Position numbers and translations under genes: made by a program. 32,500 nt of DNA from Symbiodinium natans (lineage: Eukaryota > Sar > Dinophyceae > Suessiales > Symbiodiniaceae). Below the pieces are notes generated by a model. The model ran no database searches and was not told where the DNA came from. It saw nothing but the letters and a program-made list of their open reading frames with translations. Where the stretch lies: NCBI GenBank assembly GCA_905221605.1, contig CAJNDS010001105.1, positions 1 to 32,500 of the forward strand. The letters run 5' to 3'. This document shows positions 10,489 to 18,133 of this stretch, piece by piece (position 1 is the stretch's first letter; every line of letters starts with the position of its first letter).

Positions 10489-11084
10489 TAATTATATTTG
10501 TCTTCCCATTCTTGTAATTTGCGGTTTTTCTCGTCTATGATTTTGTCTTTTTCTTCTTGTGTTGTTGCTTCCTTTAGTCCTTTTACATATGTATTCATGA
10601 TTTGTCTTCTCAATCCGCCTTTGTGTCGTCCCCATGTAAAATGTATTTCCCAGTTTTCAGGTTTTACTTTTTGTTCGCATGCTTCACAATATATATTTCC
10701 GTTGTTGGCTCGTTTTTCTCGTTGTTTCTTATTGTATTTGTCTTTGTATCCTTGACATGTTTCACATAGGGATAATCCCTCAAGTGGTTCTCGCTTTTTA
10801 CATTGCGGACATTTTTCAGTATTATCATCATCTTTTTTCGTTTTCAATGTGTTTAAATCCCATGTCTCTTTTCCTTTTTGGTTGTTTATGTGCTTCTGTG
10901 TTTTTAGGTGTTGTGTTAAAGCGTTTCTTTTGACCTTACAATTACATATTGGACAATCTATTTCAATTTGTCGGTATTCTTGTTTCACCAAAAGACACGC
11001 TTTACACGTAGCTTTACCTTTATCAAAATCAGTAAGCTCTCTTTTCTTATCACATCTCGCGCATAACTTTGTGTTTGTGTTCAT
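10488..11084 (-). CDS. Multi-zinc-finger protein of unknown function (198 aa)
   Basis: The protein has four cysteine/histidine modules in order: CARC...CKAC (about 8-32), CPIC followed by a His-x-His-type arm (about 44-65, C2H2-like), CPQC...CETC (about 92-110) and CEAC followed by histidines (about 133-155). The C-terminus is a charged helix. Pairs of this kind are common in PLVs and giant viruses and often bind nucleic acid, but the role here is unknown. It is the leftmost gene, reads outward, and its stop codon lies at the inner edge of the left TIR. No TCTA motif precedes it, unlike the capsid genes. The start is the first ATG of the frame. Confidence 0.8.
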   Translation of the reverse strand: MNTNTKLCARCDKKRELTDFDKGKATCKACLLVKQEYRQIEIDCPICNCKVKRNALTQHLKTQKHINNQKGKETWDLNTLKTKKDDDNTEKCPQCKKREPLEGLSLCETCQGYKDKYNKKQREKRANNGNIYCEACEQKVKPENWEIHFTWGRHKGGLRRQIMNTYVKGLKEATTQEEKDKIIDEKNRKLQEWEDKYN

Positions 11085-11173
11085 ACCCTACATACTATTG
11101 CCCTCTATTCTTTAAGACGTTTTGGGTAAAGATAAATACACGTTTAAAGGTATGTTATATTAAACCGTTAATC

Positions 11174-11572
11174 ATGGGAAGTTCAACATCAACCCACCAA
11201 ACAAACACAGAACCTTTAATAACTCCTTCTGCTAAAATAAAAAATCCTAAACCTATACACGTTCATCCTAAATTCTCATTAGGTGAATGTATATTTACAA
11301 TTGATAACCCTGAACTGTATAGAGACCACTCGTGTAAAGTAATATTTACATATGTTGTAAATGATGAAGTTTGCAAAGATATACGGGGCAAGGTAATAAA
11401 AGATATATTGAACGGAGTTTCGCATTATACCGAATGGTATTTAAGGACATACATACCTATCGAAAACGAAGATAAAAATAATTGGTTTGTATTCAAAACC
11501 GCACTTGACAATCTTGAAGAAACAATAGCCATTTACAAATTAAATAACTTTTCATATCATATTTATCCCTGA
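11174..11572 (+). CDS. Hypothetical protein with N-myristoylation-type start (132 aa)
   Basis: The open frame extends upstream to 11069, but the ATG at 11174 is preferred. It yields an N-terminus MGSSTSTH that fits the N-myristoyltransferase consensus (Gly2, small residue or Ser at position 6), and the upstream extension overlaps the start of the divergent zinc protein. The rest has no family I recognise; it has a folded-looking, aromatic-rich C-terminal half (about 55-132). A membrane or virion-associated role is inferred only from the predicted lipid anchor. It converges with the next minus-strand gene across a 9-bp hairpin at 11578-11601. Confidence 0.7.
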   Translation: MGSSTSTHQTNTEPLITPSAKIKNPKPIHVHPKFSLGECIFTIDNPELYRDHSCKVIFTYVVNDEVCKDIRGKVIKDILNGVSHYTEWYLRTYIPIENEDKNNWFVFKTALDNLEETIAIYKLNNFSYHIYP

Positions 11573-11577
11573 TGAGT

Positions 11578-11601
11578 TTTAATATTACAAATAATATTAA
11601 A
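11578..11601. terminator. Hairpin between convergent genes
   Basis: TTTAATATT and AATATTAAA form a perfect 9-bp stem with loop ACAAAT, in the 36 bp between converging stop codons (11572 and 11609). It may act as a 3'-end signal for both genes, as hairpins do in Mimivirus. Confidence 0.45.
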
Positions 11602-11608
11602 TCGCATC

Positions 11609-11947
11609 TCATTCCTCGCTTTTAGCGGGTGCTTTAAAATGATACTTTTCTTCTTCCTTGTTAAATTCAATATCATAATATGTTAACGTTTCTGGTTTTG
11701 GGACTTTGATTTCGCCCTTATTCAGTCTTTCCATGTAAGTTTTCCTTTTCTTACTCCAATCGCTTTTATCGCCTTTATCAACTGGTGTTGATGACGTGCT
11801 CTTTTCATAAGTGATTGGTTTCTTATCCTTATCCTTAACCAACTGTTTAACAAGTCCTAAAATCTCGTTAATCTTCAATTGAGTCATATTGTGATTTTCT
11901 ACAATAGTGTTATAAATCTCATCCGTGCTCACCTTACCCTCGGTCAT
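11609..11947 (-). CDS. Hypothetical charged protein (112 aa)
   Basis: Lysine- and glutamate-rich with no cysteine motif and no membrane segment. An N-terminal helical half (about 1-45) is followed by a Ser/Thr-Lys-rich linker and a C-terminal segment containing PKPETLTYYD. I do not recognise a family. It lies 24 bp downstream of the next leftward gene and appears part of the same leftward cluster. Function unknown. Confidence 0.6.
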   Translation of the reverse strand: MTEGKVSTDEIYNTIVENHNMTQLKINEILGLVKQLVKDKDKKPITYEKSTSSTPVDKGDKSDWSKKRKTYMERLNKGEIKVPKPETLTYYDIEFNKEEEKYHFKAPAKSEE

Positions 11948-11971
11948 ATACGTTATTACGTGTTCTACCCT

Positions 11972-12274
11972 TTAAATCCTGATAATTTCCTCAATATCTT
12001 TTTCGCTCAAAGGTTCTTTTATATGCTGAATACACCACCCCTTCGGTTTCAAGTTTTCAATTATTTTCTTAATCTGCGTTTCATTCTCTGGTTTTCTTAA
12101 ATCAACCTGTGCCCAAATAAATTTAAATGTTTCGGGTTCATATTTTAATAATCTTTGTTCCCATCCTAAACTCGTCCAACAATCTAAATCAATACCCGTA
12201 ACATAATAATCGCATTTTTCAGCTACTTTTAGAATACTCATTTTGTTCTGGTAAATGTTTAGAAGTTTTCCCAT
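11972..12274 (-). CDS. Hypothetical protein (89-100 aa)
   Basis: Two starts are possible. The first ATG (12274) gives 100 aa and overlaps the upstream gene by 56 bp. An internal ATG at 12241 (MSILKVAEK) gives 89 aa, overlaps by 23 bp and looks the better start. The sequence has several Trp and Cys residues (GIDLDCWTSLGWEQ, GWCIQH) and a Lys/Glu C-terminus, suggesting a small folded domain. No family recognised. The overlap with 12219-12452 implies co-transcription. Confidence 0.6.
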   Translation of the reverse strand: MGKLLNIYQNKMSILKVAEKCDYYVTGIDLDCWTSLGWEQRLLKYEPETFKFIWAQVDLRKPENETQIKKIIENLKPKGWCIQHIKEPLSEKDIEEIIRI

Positions 12275-12452
12275 ATAAAATATATGTTAAATGTTTTTCC
12301 CGACATTTAACGCACGTTTTACACATTTTGCCGTAACAACCAATAAAATACGATTTAGGAACATAACAACGACAATATTTACAAAATCCGATGTCTTGAT
12401 TATAACCTTCGTTTGGTTCATTTGTTAATTTAAATTCTACTATATTAGCCAT
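12219..12452 (-). CDS. Small zinc-ribbon protein (77 aa)
   Basis: CKYC at about 24-27 and a second cluster C-x4-C-x2-C-x2-C (about 39-50) form a treble-clef-like zinc site, similar in layout to the N-terminus of the 10488-11084 protein. The ATG is preceded by AT-rich DNA (ATTATTATTAAT) but no TCTA. Likely nucleic-acid or protein binding; exact role unknown. It overlaps the following gene. Confidence 0.65.
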   Translation of the reverse strand: MANIVEFKLTNEPNEGYNQDIGFCKYCRCYVPKSYFIGCYGKMCKTCVKCREKHLTYILYGKTSKHLPEQNEYSKSS

Positions 12453-12696
12453 ATTAATAATAATAACAATTTATTATTATTATATGTATAGGGGAGAAGA
12501 AAAACTAATTAAGCAACTGCTTATGAGATGCTATTGAACGTGTCGCACTACTTCCCTTTCGTGTGTCCGTTCAATGTGAAACAAAGGGGTCACTGTTTGG
12601 GGGCAACTGTCATGTTTAAAGAACAACATTTCTTTAAACATAATACCGAAAACGCGTTTTCTTGTGTCATAATCTAATATAAATATGTCTTTAATA
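12453..12696. other. Structured non-coding interval inside the provirus
   Basis: This is the longest interval inside the element without a gene, apart from the right-hand repeat array. It holds two inverted repeats: ATTGAACG/CGTTCAAT (12533-12540 and 12568-12575, with further G-U-permitted pairing inside) and the 12-bp hairpin at 12612-12641. It is less AT-rich than other spacers. It could be the 5' region of the leftward zinc genes, a non-coding RNA, or an origin. I cannot decide which. Confidence 0.5.
12612..12641. terminator. 12-bp perfect hairpin downstream of a leftward gene
   Basis: ATGTTTAAAGAA and TTCTTTAAACAT are exact reverse complements around the 6-nt loop CAACAT, 56 bp beyond the stop codon of the minus-strand gene at 12697-13041. 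The position fits a transcript 3'-end signal. Confidence 0.5.
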
Positions 12697-13041
12697 TTAA
12701 TCCATACTATTTAATTTCAAGTTCTTCTTTAGCTCCTCTACTTCTTTTTCTAACACTTGTATTCTTTCTTCGGGCGTTGGTTTTCGCGAACCGAACCCTG
12801 TATCTACAGTATCAACATCTTCATTATCTTTCATATTAGTTTTAAAAATAGCGTTTCCGTCGGGTGTCGTTCCTCTGCCCATTTTCCAACTACTCCTATT
12901 CTCTACCTGATTAACTACGACGTTACCCTGTTTATCTGTTGTTGTTTTAGTTTGTTTATACAATGCCTTTTTACCACATCTACAAAAGTTACAATCAACA
13001 CTACTTTTATCAATGTGAAACCCTCCGCTGTTCTCTTCCAT
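12697..13041 (-). CDS. Hypothetical protein with Cys cluster and C-terminal coiled coil (114 aa)
   Basis: An N-terminal C-x2-C-x-C motif (CNFCRC, about 17-22) is followed by a polar middle and a C-terminal heptad-like helix (RIQVLEKEVEELKKNLKL, about 93-110) that should oligomerise. The start is supported by a TCTA box 10 nt upstream (13052-13055 on the plus strand). Late, possibly structural, by that promoter and by position beside the packaging ATPase. No family recognised. Confidence 0.65.
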   Translation of the reverse strand: MEENSGGFHIDKSSVDCNFCRCGKKALYKQTKTTTDKQGNVVVNQVENRSSWKMGRGTTPDGNAIFKTNMKDNEDVDTVDTGFGSRKPTPEERIQVLEKEVEELKKNLKLNSMD

Positions 13042-13046
13042 TAATA

Positions 13047-13202
13047 TTATTTAGATTTTTTCATATTTTTAAGATAATAACAAACGGCTTTCAAGAACTC
13101 TAACAAACTACGACAACACGTTCTGTATCTTGGTGTTTTTATTACTTCGTCTAATTTCTCTAACTCGTCTATTACATCTATATAATTTTTGTAGTTATAC
13201 AT
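13047..13202 (-). CDS. Small hypothetical protein (51 aa)
   Basis: A 52-codon frame starting at ATG 13202 (minus strand) and ending TAA at 13047 exactly fills the gap between the packaging ATPase and the next leftward gene, leaving 5 bp. The protein begins MYNYKNYIDVIDELEKLD, has a Cys-Cys pair near residue 29, an amphipathic LLEFLKAVCYYLK helix and a Lys-rich end. Reading-frame fit and composition support it, but no homology is claimed. It lacks a TCTA box. Confidence 0.55.
   Translation of the reverse strand: MYNYKNYIDVIDELEKLDEVIKTPRYRTCCRSLLEFLKAVCYYLKNMKKSK
13052..13055 (-). promoter_or_regulatory. TCTA late-promoter-like box
   Basis: TCTA on the minus strand in AT-rich DNA, 10 nt upstream of the ATG at 13041. 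Confidence 0.5.
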
Positions 13203-13224
13203 ATATTAAATAACGATATAGTTT

Positions 13225-13228
13225 TCTA
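13225..13228 (+). promoter_or_regulatory. TCTA late-promoter-like box
   Basis: TCTA followed by TGTATTAATAATA, 13 nt upstream of the packaging ATPase ATG at 13242. Confidence 0.55.
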
Positions 13229-13241
13229 TGTATTAATAATA

Positions 13242-14036
13242 ATGTCAAACATTCCAATAGTTAAACCTGTCAATGTGAAAGAATACGAGTTCAAACAATC
13301 TAAATATGAAGTAGCCCCGAGATTACCTTTCAGTCAAATAATAACTGGCCCTTCTGGAAGCGGTAAAGGTATTTTACTACAGTCGATGATATTAGACATT
13401 TATAAGGACGTCTTCGCGAGAATATACGTATGGTCGCCCTCTGTTTCAATTGACCCTAACTGGACTCCTGTTAAAAGGTATATACAAAACGAATTGAAGG
13501 TGGATACAGAAAAAGAAAAAGTATTCTTCGATGAATATAACCCCTCTGAATTAGAAGAAGTTATAAACAGACAACATAAAATAACTGAGTATCAAAAGAA
13601 GAACGGACACAAGCAATTGCATTCAATATTAATAATTGTGGATGACTTCGCCGACTCGAAGGAATTTTCAAGAAATTCGCCTTTATTAAATCAATTATAT
13701 GTGAGAGGAAGACATAAAGCGATTTGCATTATAACAGCAACGCAAAAATTTAACGCGTTGTCTCCAATCATTCGTGTCAATAGTCGTCAGTTGTTCTTCT
13801 TTAGATTAAGGAATTACAAAGAAATAGAAACAATGGTTGAAGAATTAAGCGCCGTATTAATTAAAAAATCATCTGTAGCAGATACTAAAAATCTTGCAGA
13901 AGCAAAGAAATTACTATTGGAAGTGTATAATTTAGCAACAGAAGAACCATATAGTTTTTTGTTCATTAACTTAATGAAAGCCGATGTCAATGACATGTTT
14001 TATAAAAGATTTGATGCTAAATTAATTATTGATTAA
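13242..14036 (+). CDS. Genome-packaging ATPase (FtsK/HerA, A32-like)
   Basis: This ATPase should power translocation of viral DNA into the capsid. Walker A is GPSGSGKG at residues 36-43 and Walker B is the hydrophobic strand ILIIVDD at about 129-135. A conserved RGRHKAICIITATQ segment follows (about 160-175), as in the A32-like packaging ATPases of virophages, Polintons and nucleocytoplasmic large DNA viruses. At 264 aa the length is normal for the family and the frame is intact. It is divergent from the small genes to its left, has its own TCTA box, and converges with the fibre gene. It is one of four core morphogenesis genes of the PLV/virophage group. Confidence 0.93.
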   Translation: MSNIPIVKPVNVKEYEFKQSKYEVAPRLPFSQIITGPSGSGKGILLQSMILDIYKDVFARIYVWSPSVSIDPNWTPVKRYIQNELKVDTEKEKVFFDEYNPSELEEVINRQHKITEYQKKNGHKQLHSILIIVDDFADSKEFSRNSPLLNQLYVRGRHKAICIITATQKFNALSPIIRVNSRQLFFFRLRNYKEIETMVEELSAVLIKKSSVADTKNLAEAKKLLLEVYNLATEEPYSFLFINLMKADVNDMFYKRFDAKLIID

Positions 14037-14039
14037 TAA

Positions 14040-14064
14040 GATTATTGAATATTAATATTATTAA
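14040..14064. terminator. AT-rich palindrome between convergent ATPase and fibre genes
   Basis: The spacer and fibre stop codon contain AATATT|AATATT within the near-palindrome GATTATTGAATATT / AATATTATTAATC. Its position between converging stop codons suggests a shared 3'-end signal. Confidence 0.35.
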
Positions 14065-16375
14065 TCGCTCTCGCTTTTTCCCTTACCTTTCAATTTATTT
14101 ACTTCTTTTTCTAACTTATCTATTCTATTTAAAGCATTTTGTAAAGCACTCCATAAAATTGGTGTAGTTGTTGTATAATCGAATTTTAAATATCCATCCG
14201 TTCCCTCTTTGACTACATTCTGCCATTCATCTGGCATCTTCTTCGTTTCCATGAAATCGTTAGCAATAAATCCTACACACGATTTACCCTGTAGTCTGTC
14301 ATCAATGAAATGATATGTTTTAGGCTTAATATATTTTACTAATTCTACTGCTTTTTTGCTATTTAGTTCTTTTATGTCTTTCTTTAATCTTTTATCGGAT
14401 GAAGGAATTAATGACCCCGTATATGAAAGGTCGCCATAAACATCAACACCTGTATTTGTTGCGTCTAATCTTGATAAATTATTATTACTTAATCTAATAA
14501 ATCCATCGTCATCTGGATTATTAATTAATACTCTTTGTTGTCCTGACACATCAGTATTTGTAATTTCCAGTTGTCCGACTAATGTAACTTGTCCATCCGT
14601 TACAGATATTTCGGGCGTTGATGCTTCTAAACCAACTATCATTTTAATTTCTCCTAATGCATCGCCGTTTCTCATAATCAGTTTGTATTGAGTGTCTAAT
14701 ATTTCTTTAAACTCACTACTGTTCTGAAACATAAAACGACCCCAACTAATAACATCCGATTCACCAACGATATTACCAATACTATTAAAGTTAAGTTATT
14801 TGTAACTGCTCTATTAATTGTAATTCCGTTAGTGTCGTTTAATTGAAGTGCTATTGTTCCCGTTGTAGGGTCGGTTGTTCTATTTGATTGCAACGAAAAA
14901 TTAATTTCTTCCGTTGATATTACGTTTAACGAATTATTAACGTCCGCTCTTTGAAAAATTCTGCCTGAATTATTAACATACATATCTCCATTAAATGTTG
15001 ATGTGCTTTGAAACGAGGCTGTTCCGCCAAAATTACTATTGCCACCCGATACATTTAATTTATTTGAACCTTGAATAACTCCAATACCTAAACTTAAACA
15101 ATAAACACCATTACCATTAGCAGTATTTAATAAAAGCAATGATGACCTGTCGTTGCTTGTATTGTAAGCATTAATACCGAACGAAATAAATTTCAAATAC
15201 CCTTGTGCGTTTTTCACGCACAGTACATTCGACGCATCTGTTGTATCTTTATAAAATGTAAGTCCTGAATTATTAGAAATATTAAAGTTTTCACCGTAAA
15301 AATTTAAATCATTTGATAAGTCTAAATTACCATCCACTTTTAAATTTTGTCTAACAATAGCATTATCAACAACATCCAAATTATAACCGCTTGTTAATGT
15401 TTCTACTCCTGTATCTACTAATATTGAATGTGTTTTAACATATTCATTAGCATTATTATTTAAATTTAAAATCCTACCTGTATCACCTACAGAATTACAA
15501 CAATCAATGTTATCGTTATTAAATGTAATATAATTGTCGGTGTTTCTAACTGTAAAAGATAAATTAGCATCTGCTGTATTTTCTACTACTAACCCACCCG
15601 TTGGTGCTTCTATCTTACCACTCATTTTATACCCTGCATTATTATTAGTTAAATCAAGTTGTTTAATTGCATCGTCTGATGTGTTATTACAAAATACTTT
15701 ATCACCTTGTAAAGTTATATAACTCGTTGCGTTCTTAAACTCCGCTAATACTTTATCACCTCCTCCTGTCTGATTGCTAAATAATACTCCTTCCACTGGG
15801 GAAATATTTATTGTTGAATTATTTAATGTTAATCCACTATGAATAATCGTAGGGGCGGAACAATCAATAATAGGATTGACACTAAATCGATTGGCAAAAT
15901 CACTTACTGGAACTCTTAAAGCGAGTAAATTATCTATTTCCGTTGTTGTGTATGTGTCGCCTCCTCCCGCTCCTGCTATTAATCCATCTACTTCGGTTTT
16001 ATTATAATAATTTGTTCCTAATTGGGTGTTGGTCTGGTAATTTGTTGATAAATTTGTGTCTATTTGAGTTTGTGTGTAATAATTCGTAAAGGTTGAGTCT
16101 ATTTCTGTTTTATTGTAAAATGTGCTCGTTAAGGTGGTGTTTGTTTGATACTCCGTATCTAATAAGTGCGTTAAAGAACTGATATTATGAAAGTTTTGTA
16201 GTTGCTTTGTATTCAGAACATCTATAGAGTCGGTGTTTGCTTGTATGTTTGAAGAATTCGCGGTGTTGATGTCTCCTAATTCTGTTTTTGTCGCGTATAG
16301 GTCGCTTAAATTAGTTCCACTGACTACAATATTATCTGCTGTTAATGTATTTGTGTTGTTTAATGTTAATGGCAT
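14061..16375 (-). CDS. Trimeric fibre protein with peptidase S74 chaperone domain, frameshifted
   Basis: Probably a virion spike or fibre for host attachment. The N-terminal part (559 codons from ATG 16375) has stalk repeats of the type Y-N-K-T-E-I-D / Y-T-Q-T-Q-I-D / Y-N-K-T-E-V-D (about 85-135), then long Asn/Thr/Ser-rich beta-repeat sequence typical of trimeric phage and giant-virus fibres. The C-terminal part, in the -1 frame from about 14800 to 14061, contains SSDKRLKKDI, the Ser-Lys signature of the self-cleaving S74 intramolecular chaperone, then GFIANDF and a coiled-coil end. The first frame runs into unlike sequence and stops at 14696. Sensible coding in the second frame begins near 14798, so one indel at about 14786-14800 splits a gene of about 770 codons. 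A TCTA box lies 18 nt upstream. This may be a real mutation or an assembly error. Confidence 0.85.
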
Positions 16376-16393
16376 TAGTTAATATTAATAAAA

Positions 16394-16397
16394 TAGA
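16394..16397 (-). promoter_or_regulatory. TCTA late-promoter-like box
   Basis: TCTA on the minus strand, 18 nt upstream of the fibre ATG. It overlaps an 8-bp inverted repeat (16387-16394/16404-16411) that lies just beyond the MCP stop codon. Confidence 0.5.
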
Positions 16398-16427
16398 TAA
16401 ATTATTTTATTAGTATTATTTCATTGT

Positions 16428-17870
16428 TTAATCGAACACCTTGAGCCCTAAATCCTTAATCTCTAATATTTGTTCCGAGAGTAATGTTAAATAAACACTA
16501 TCTGGCATATTCGTATTAGTTATTGAAGCGTTTGCGGGTTTAACTTTTAATAACATTTGTTGCCCAGCACGTGTATTAATTCCTGTATAACTACTATCCG
16601 GCACTTTTTCAAAGGAGAAAGCAAAGACAAATTGTCTATCGCGATATTGTTTAAAATCAATTGATAATGAATGTTGATGAAACATTGGTAAGTTTAATGC
16701 CTTTCGTAAATGATAGTAGCACTCGGTAATCGAAGCACATGGGTATTCTGGATACAATTTAGAACCTAATTGAATCTGAAATTCTAAATCCAAATCGGGG
16801 TCATATATTCCTTCGTTTGCTGGAAATGATGCCTGTTGTGGATGATAGAAACGACAGAACTGTTTATCACAGTATTCGAATCCTGTGCTTGGGTCTCCAC
16901 TCTTGTAAAATGTAACGAATGACGCTACTAATTTAGATACGGAACGAATAACCTGAACGCTAAAATTATCATTTCCTGTTAGTGCCTGTGATTGTGTAAT
17001 ATAAGTGGTATAAGTAATGGGTAATCCTTTTCCTTCTAACAGATGCTTAACATATTCATTATTCAAATTATTATCAAGGGTGCAAACATCGCAAACAACA
17101 CGAGCGTTATTGATTTCCCATTGAATACTTGTATTTCTGTATCTTGCGTTTTCTTGTCCCGCGTCTGCGGGATTAACATTATTTACGAAACGATTGCCTA
17201 CGGCAGTGTTCGCGGTATCATCATTATAATCAATAATACAATCAGTTGCATTCGTCACGAGTTCTAATTCAATTGTTAAGTTTCCCATATACTTTAACGG
17301 TAAATATTTAAATTGAGAAAAGATGCCTGCGAGTGGTTTGAAAGAAACTGTCATTTTGTTTTTAAATCCTTGGCAATTATAACCATTAACTTCATATTTT
17401 AATTCGGGTGTTACTCCGTCGGCATATAATGTTCTTACTTCGTCATCATATCTATATCCGAAACTTTCGTTTGCTTCGTCTTTTCGTGCTCCTGCAGACA
17501 TCATTTTAGAGAACATATGATGAACTCGGTTATAATTATCAAAGTCTTCAACAACTTGATTACCAGCAATAATTCGCATTCGTCTGAAGAAAGAATAAGC
17601 GGGTGATCACGGACGAAGTTTATTATCATAATCGCCAAGGTCTAAATTTTGTAATGTAAAGAAAATACGAACCGATTGAGGGTCTAACCATGTATTATCT
17701 TCTCCATTTAATGAAAATTTCAATACACGGTTACCACTATTGCTTTTATAGATATTTGAACCAGTCGGCCAGAATGAGACGCTTCGGCGGTCTTGAATGT
17801 ATGAACTACCTTTGTTTAATTTAAAACTTAAATTATCAATGAGAATATCTTCGGGTGCAAATGTTTCCAT
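16428..17870 (-). CDS. Major capsid protein (PLV/virophage double-jelly-roll type), interrupted by in-frame TGA
   Basis: The main building block of the icosahedral shell. One continuous frame of 480 codons runs from ATG 17870 to the stop at 16428, broken only by TGA at 17609-17607 (codon 88). Just after it comes FFRRMRIIAGNQVVEDFDNY (about 94-113), the hallmark region of PLV capsid proteins; upstream is WLDPQSVRIFFTL. Length is normal for the family. Genuine gene ends nearby also use TGA (for example 11572, 21442, 26854), so general reassignment of TGA is unlikely. Options are a nonsense mutation, a sequencing error, recoding, or splicing of a 27-nt GT...AG segment (17584-17610) that contains the stop. 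The last would remove FFRR-region residues and seems less likely. A TCTA box lies 17 nt upstream. Confidence 0.9.
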
Positions 17871-17887
17871 ACTTATATATTTATGAT

Positions 17888-17891
17888 TAGA
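17888..17891 (-). promoter_or_regulatory. TCTA late-promoter-like box
   Basis: TCTA on the minus strand in strongly AT-rich DNA, 17 nt upstream of the major capsid protein ATG at 17870. Confidence 0.55.
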
Positions 17892-17914
17892 TAATTAATA
17901 TTTTTATAATAGAT

Positions 17915-18109
17915 TTAATCAAATAAATTAAACTTAATTTTATTTTCGGTTTTATTATTGTCTTTCTTTGTTTTAGTGGTCTCTTTCAGTTTCATCTCTC
18001 CGCCATCTTCTACTATTTTTCGTATTTCCTCGTAACTGTTCTGCTTAAACTTTTTGTCGGGCTTCGGTTTCTCCACCTTCTCGTATGATGTTGTTTTATA
18101 AGCAAACAT
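17915..18109 (-). CDS. Small lysine-rich hypothetical protein (64 aa)
   Basis: Very basic and charged, with no cysteines and no membrane segment. It starts MFAYKTTSYEKVEKPKPDKK and ends in an aromatic tail (KFNLFD). It sits between the lipase and the capsid gene in the leftward late block and has a TCTA box 13 nt upstream. A DNA-binding or capsid cement/tape role is possible, but this is inference from composition and context. No family recognised. Confidence 0.6.
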   Translation of the reverse strand: MFAYKTTSYEKVEKPKPDKKFKQNSYEEIRKIVEDGGEMKLKETTKTKKDNNKTENKIKFNLFD

Positions 18110-18122
18110 TATTAATATTATT

Positions 18123-18126
18123 TAGA
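18123..18126 (-). promoter_or_regulatory. TCTA late-promoter-like box
   Basis: TCTA on the minus strand followed by AATAATATTAATA, 13 nt upstream of ATG 18109, in the 24-bp gap after the lipase gene. Confidence 0.55.
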
Positions 18127-18133
18127 AAAGATT

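Noticed and set aside
14786-14800. Programmed -1 ribosomal frameshift in the fibre gene
   Set aside because: No canonical X-XXY-YYZ heptamer is present at the frame change, and structural fibres are not usually made this way. An indel is simpler.
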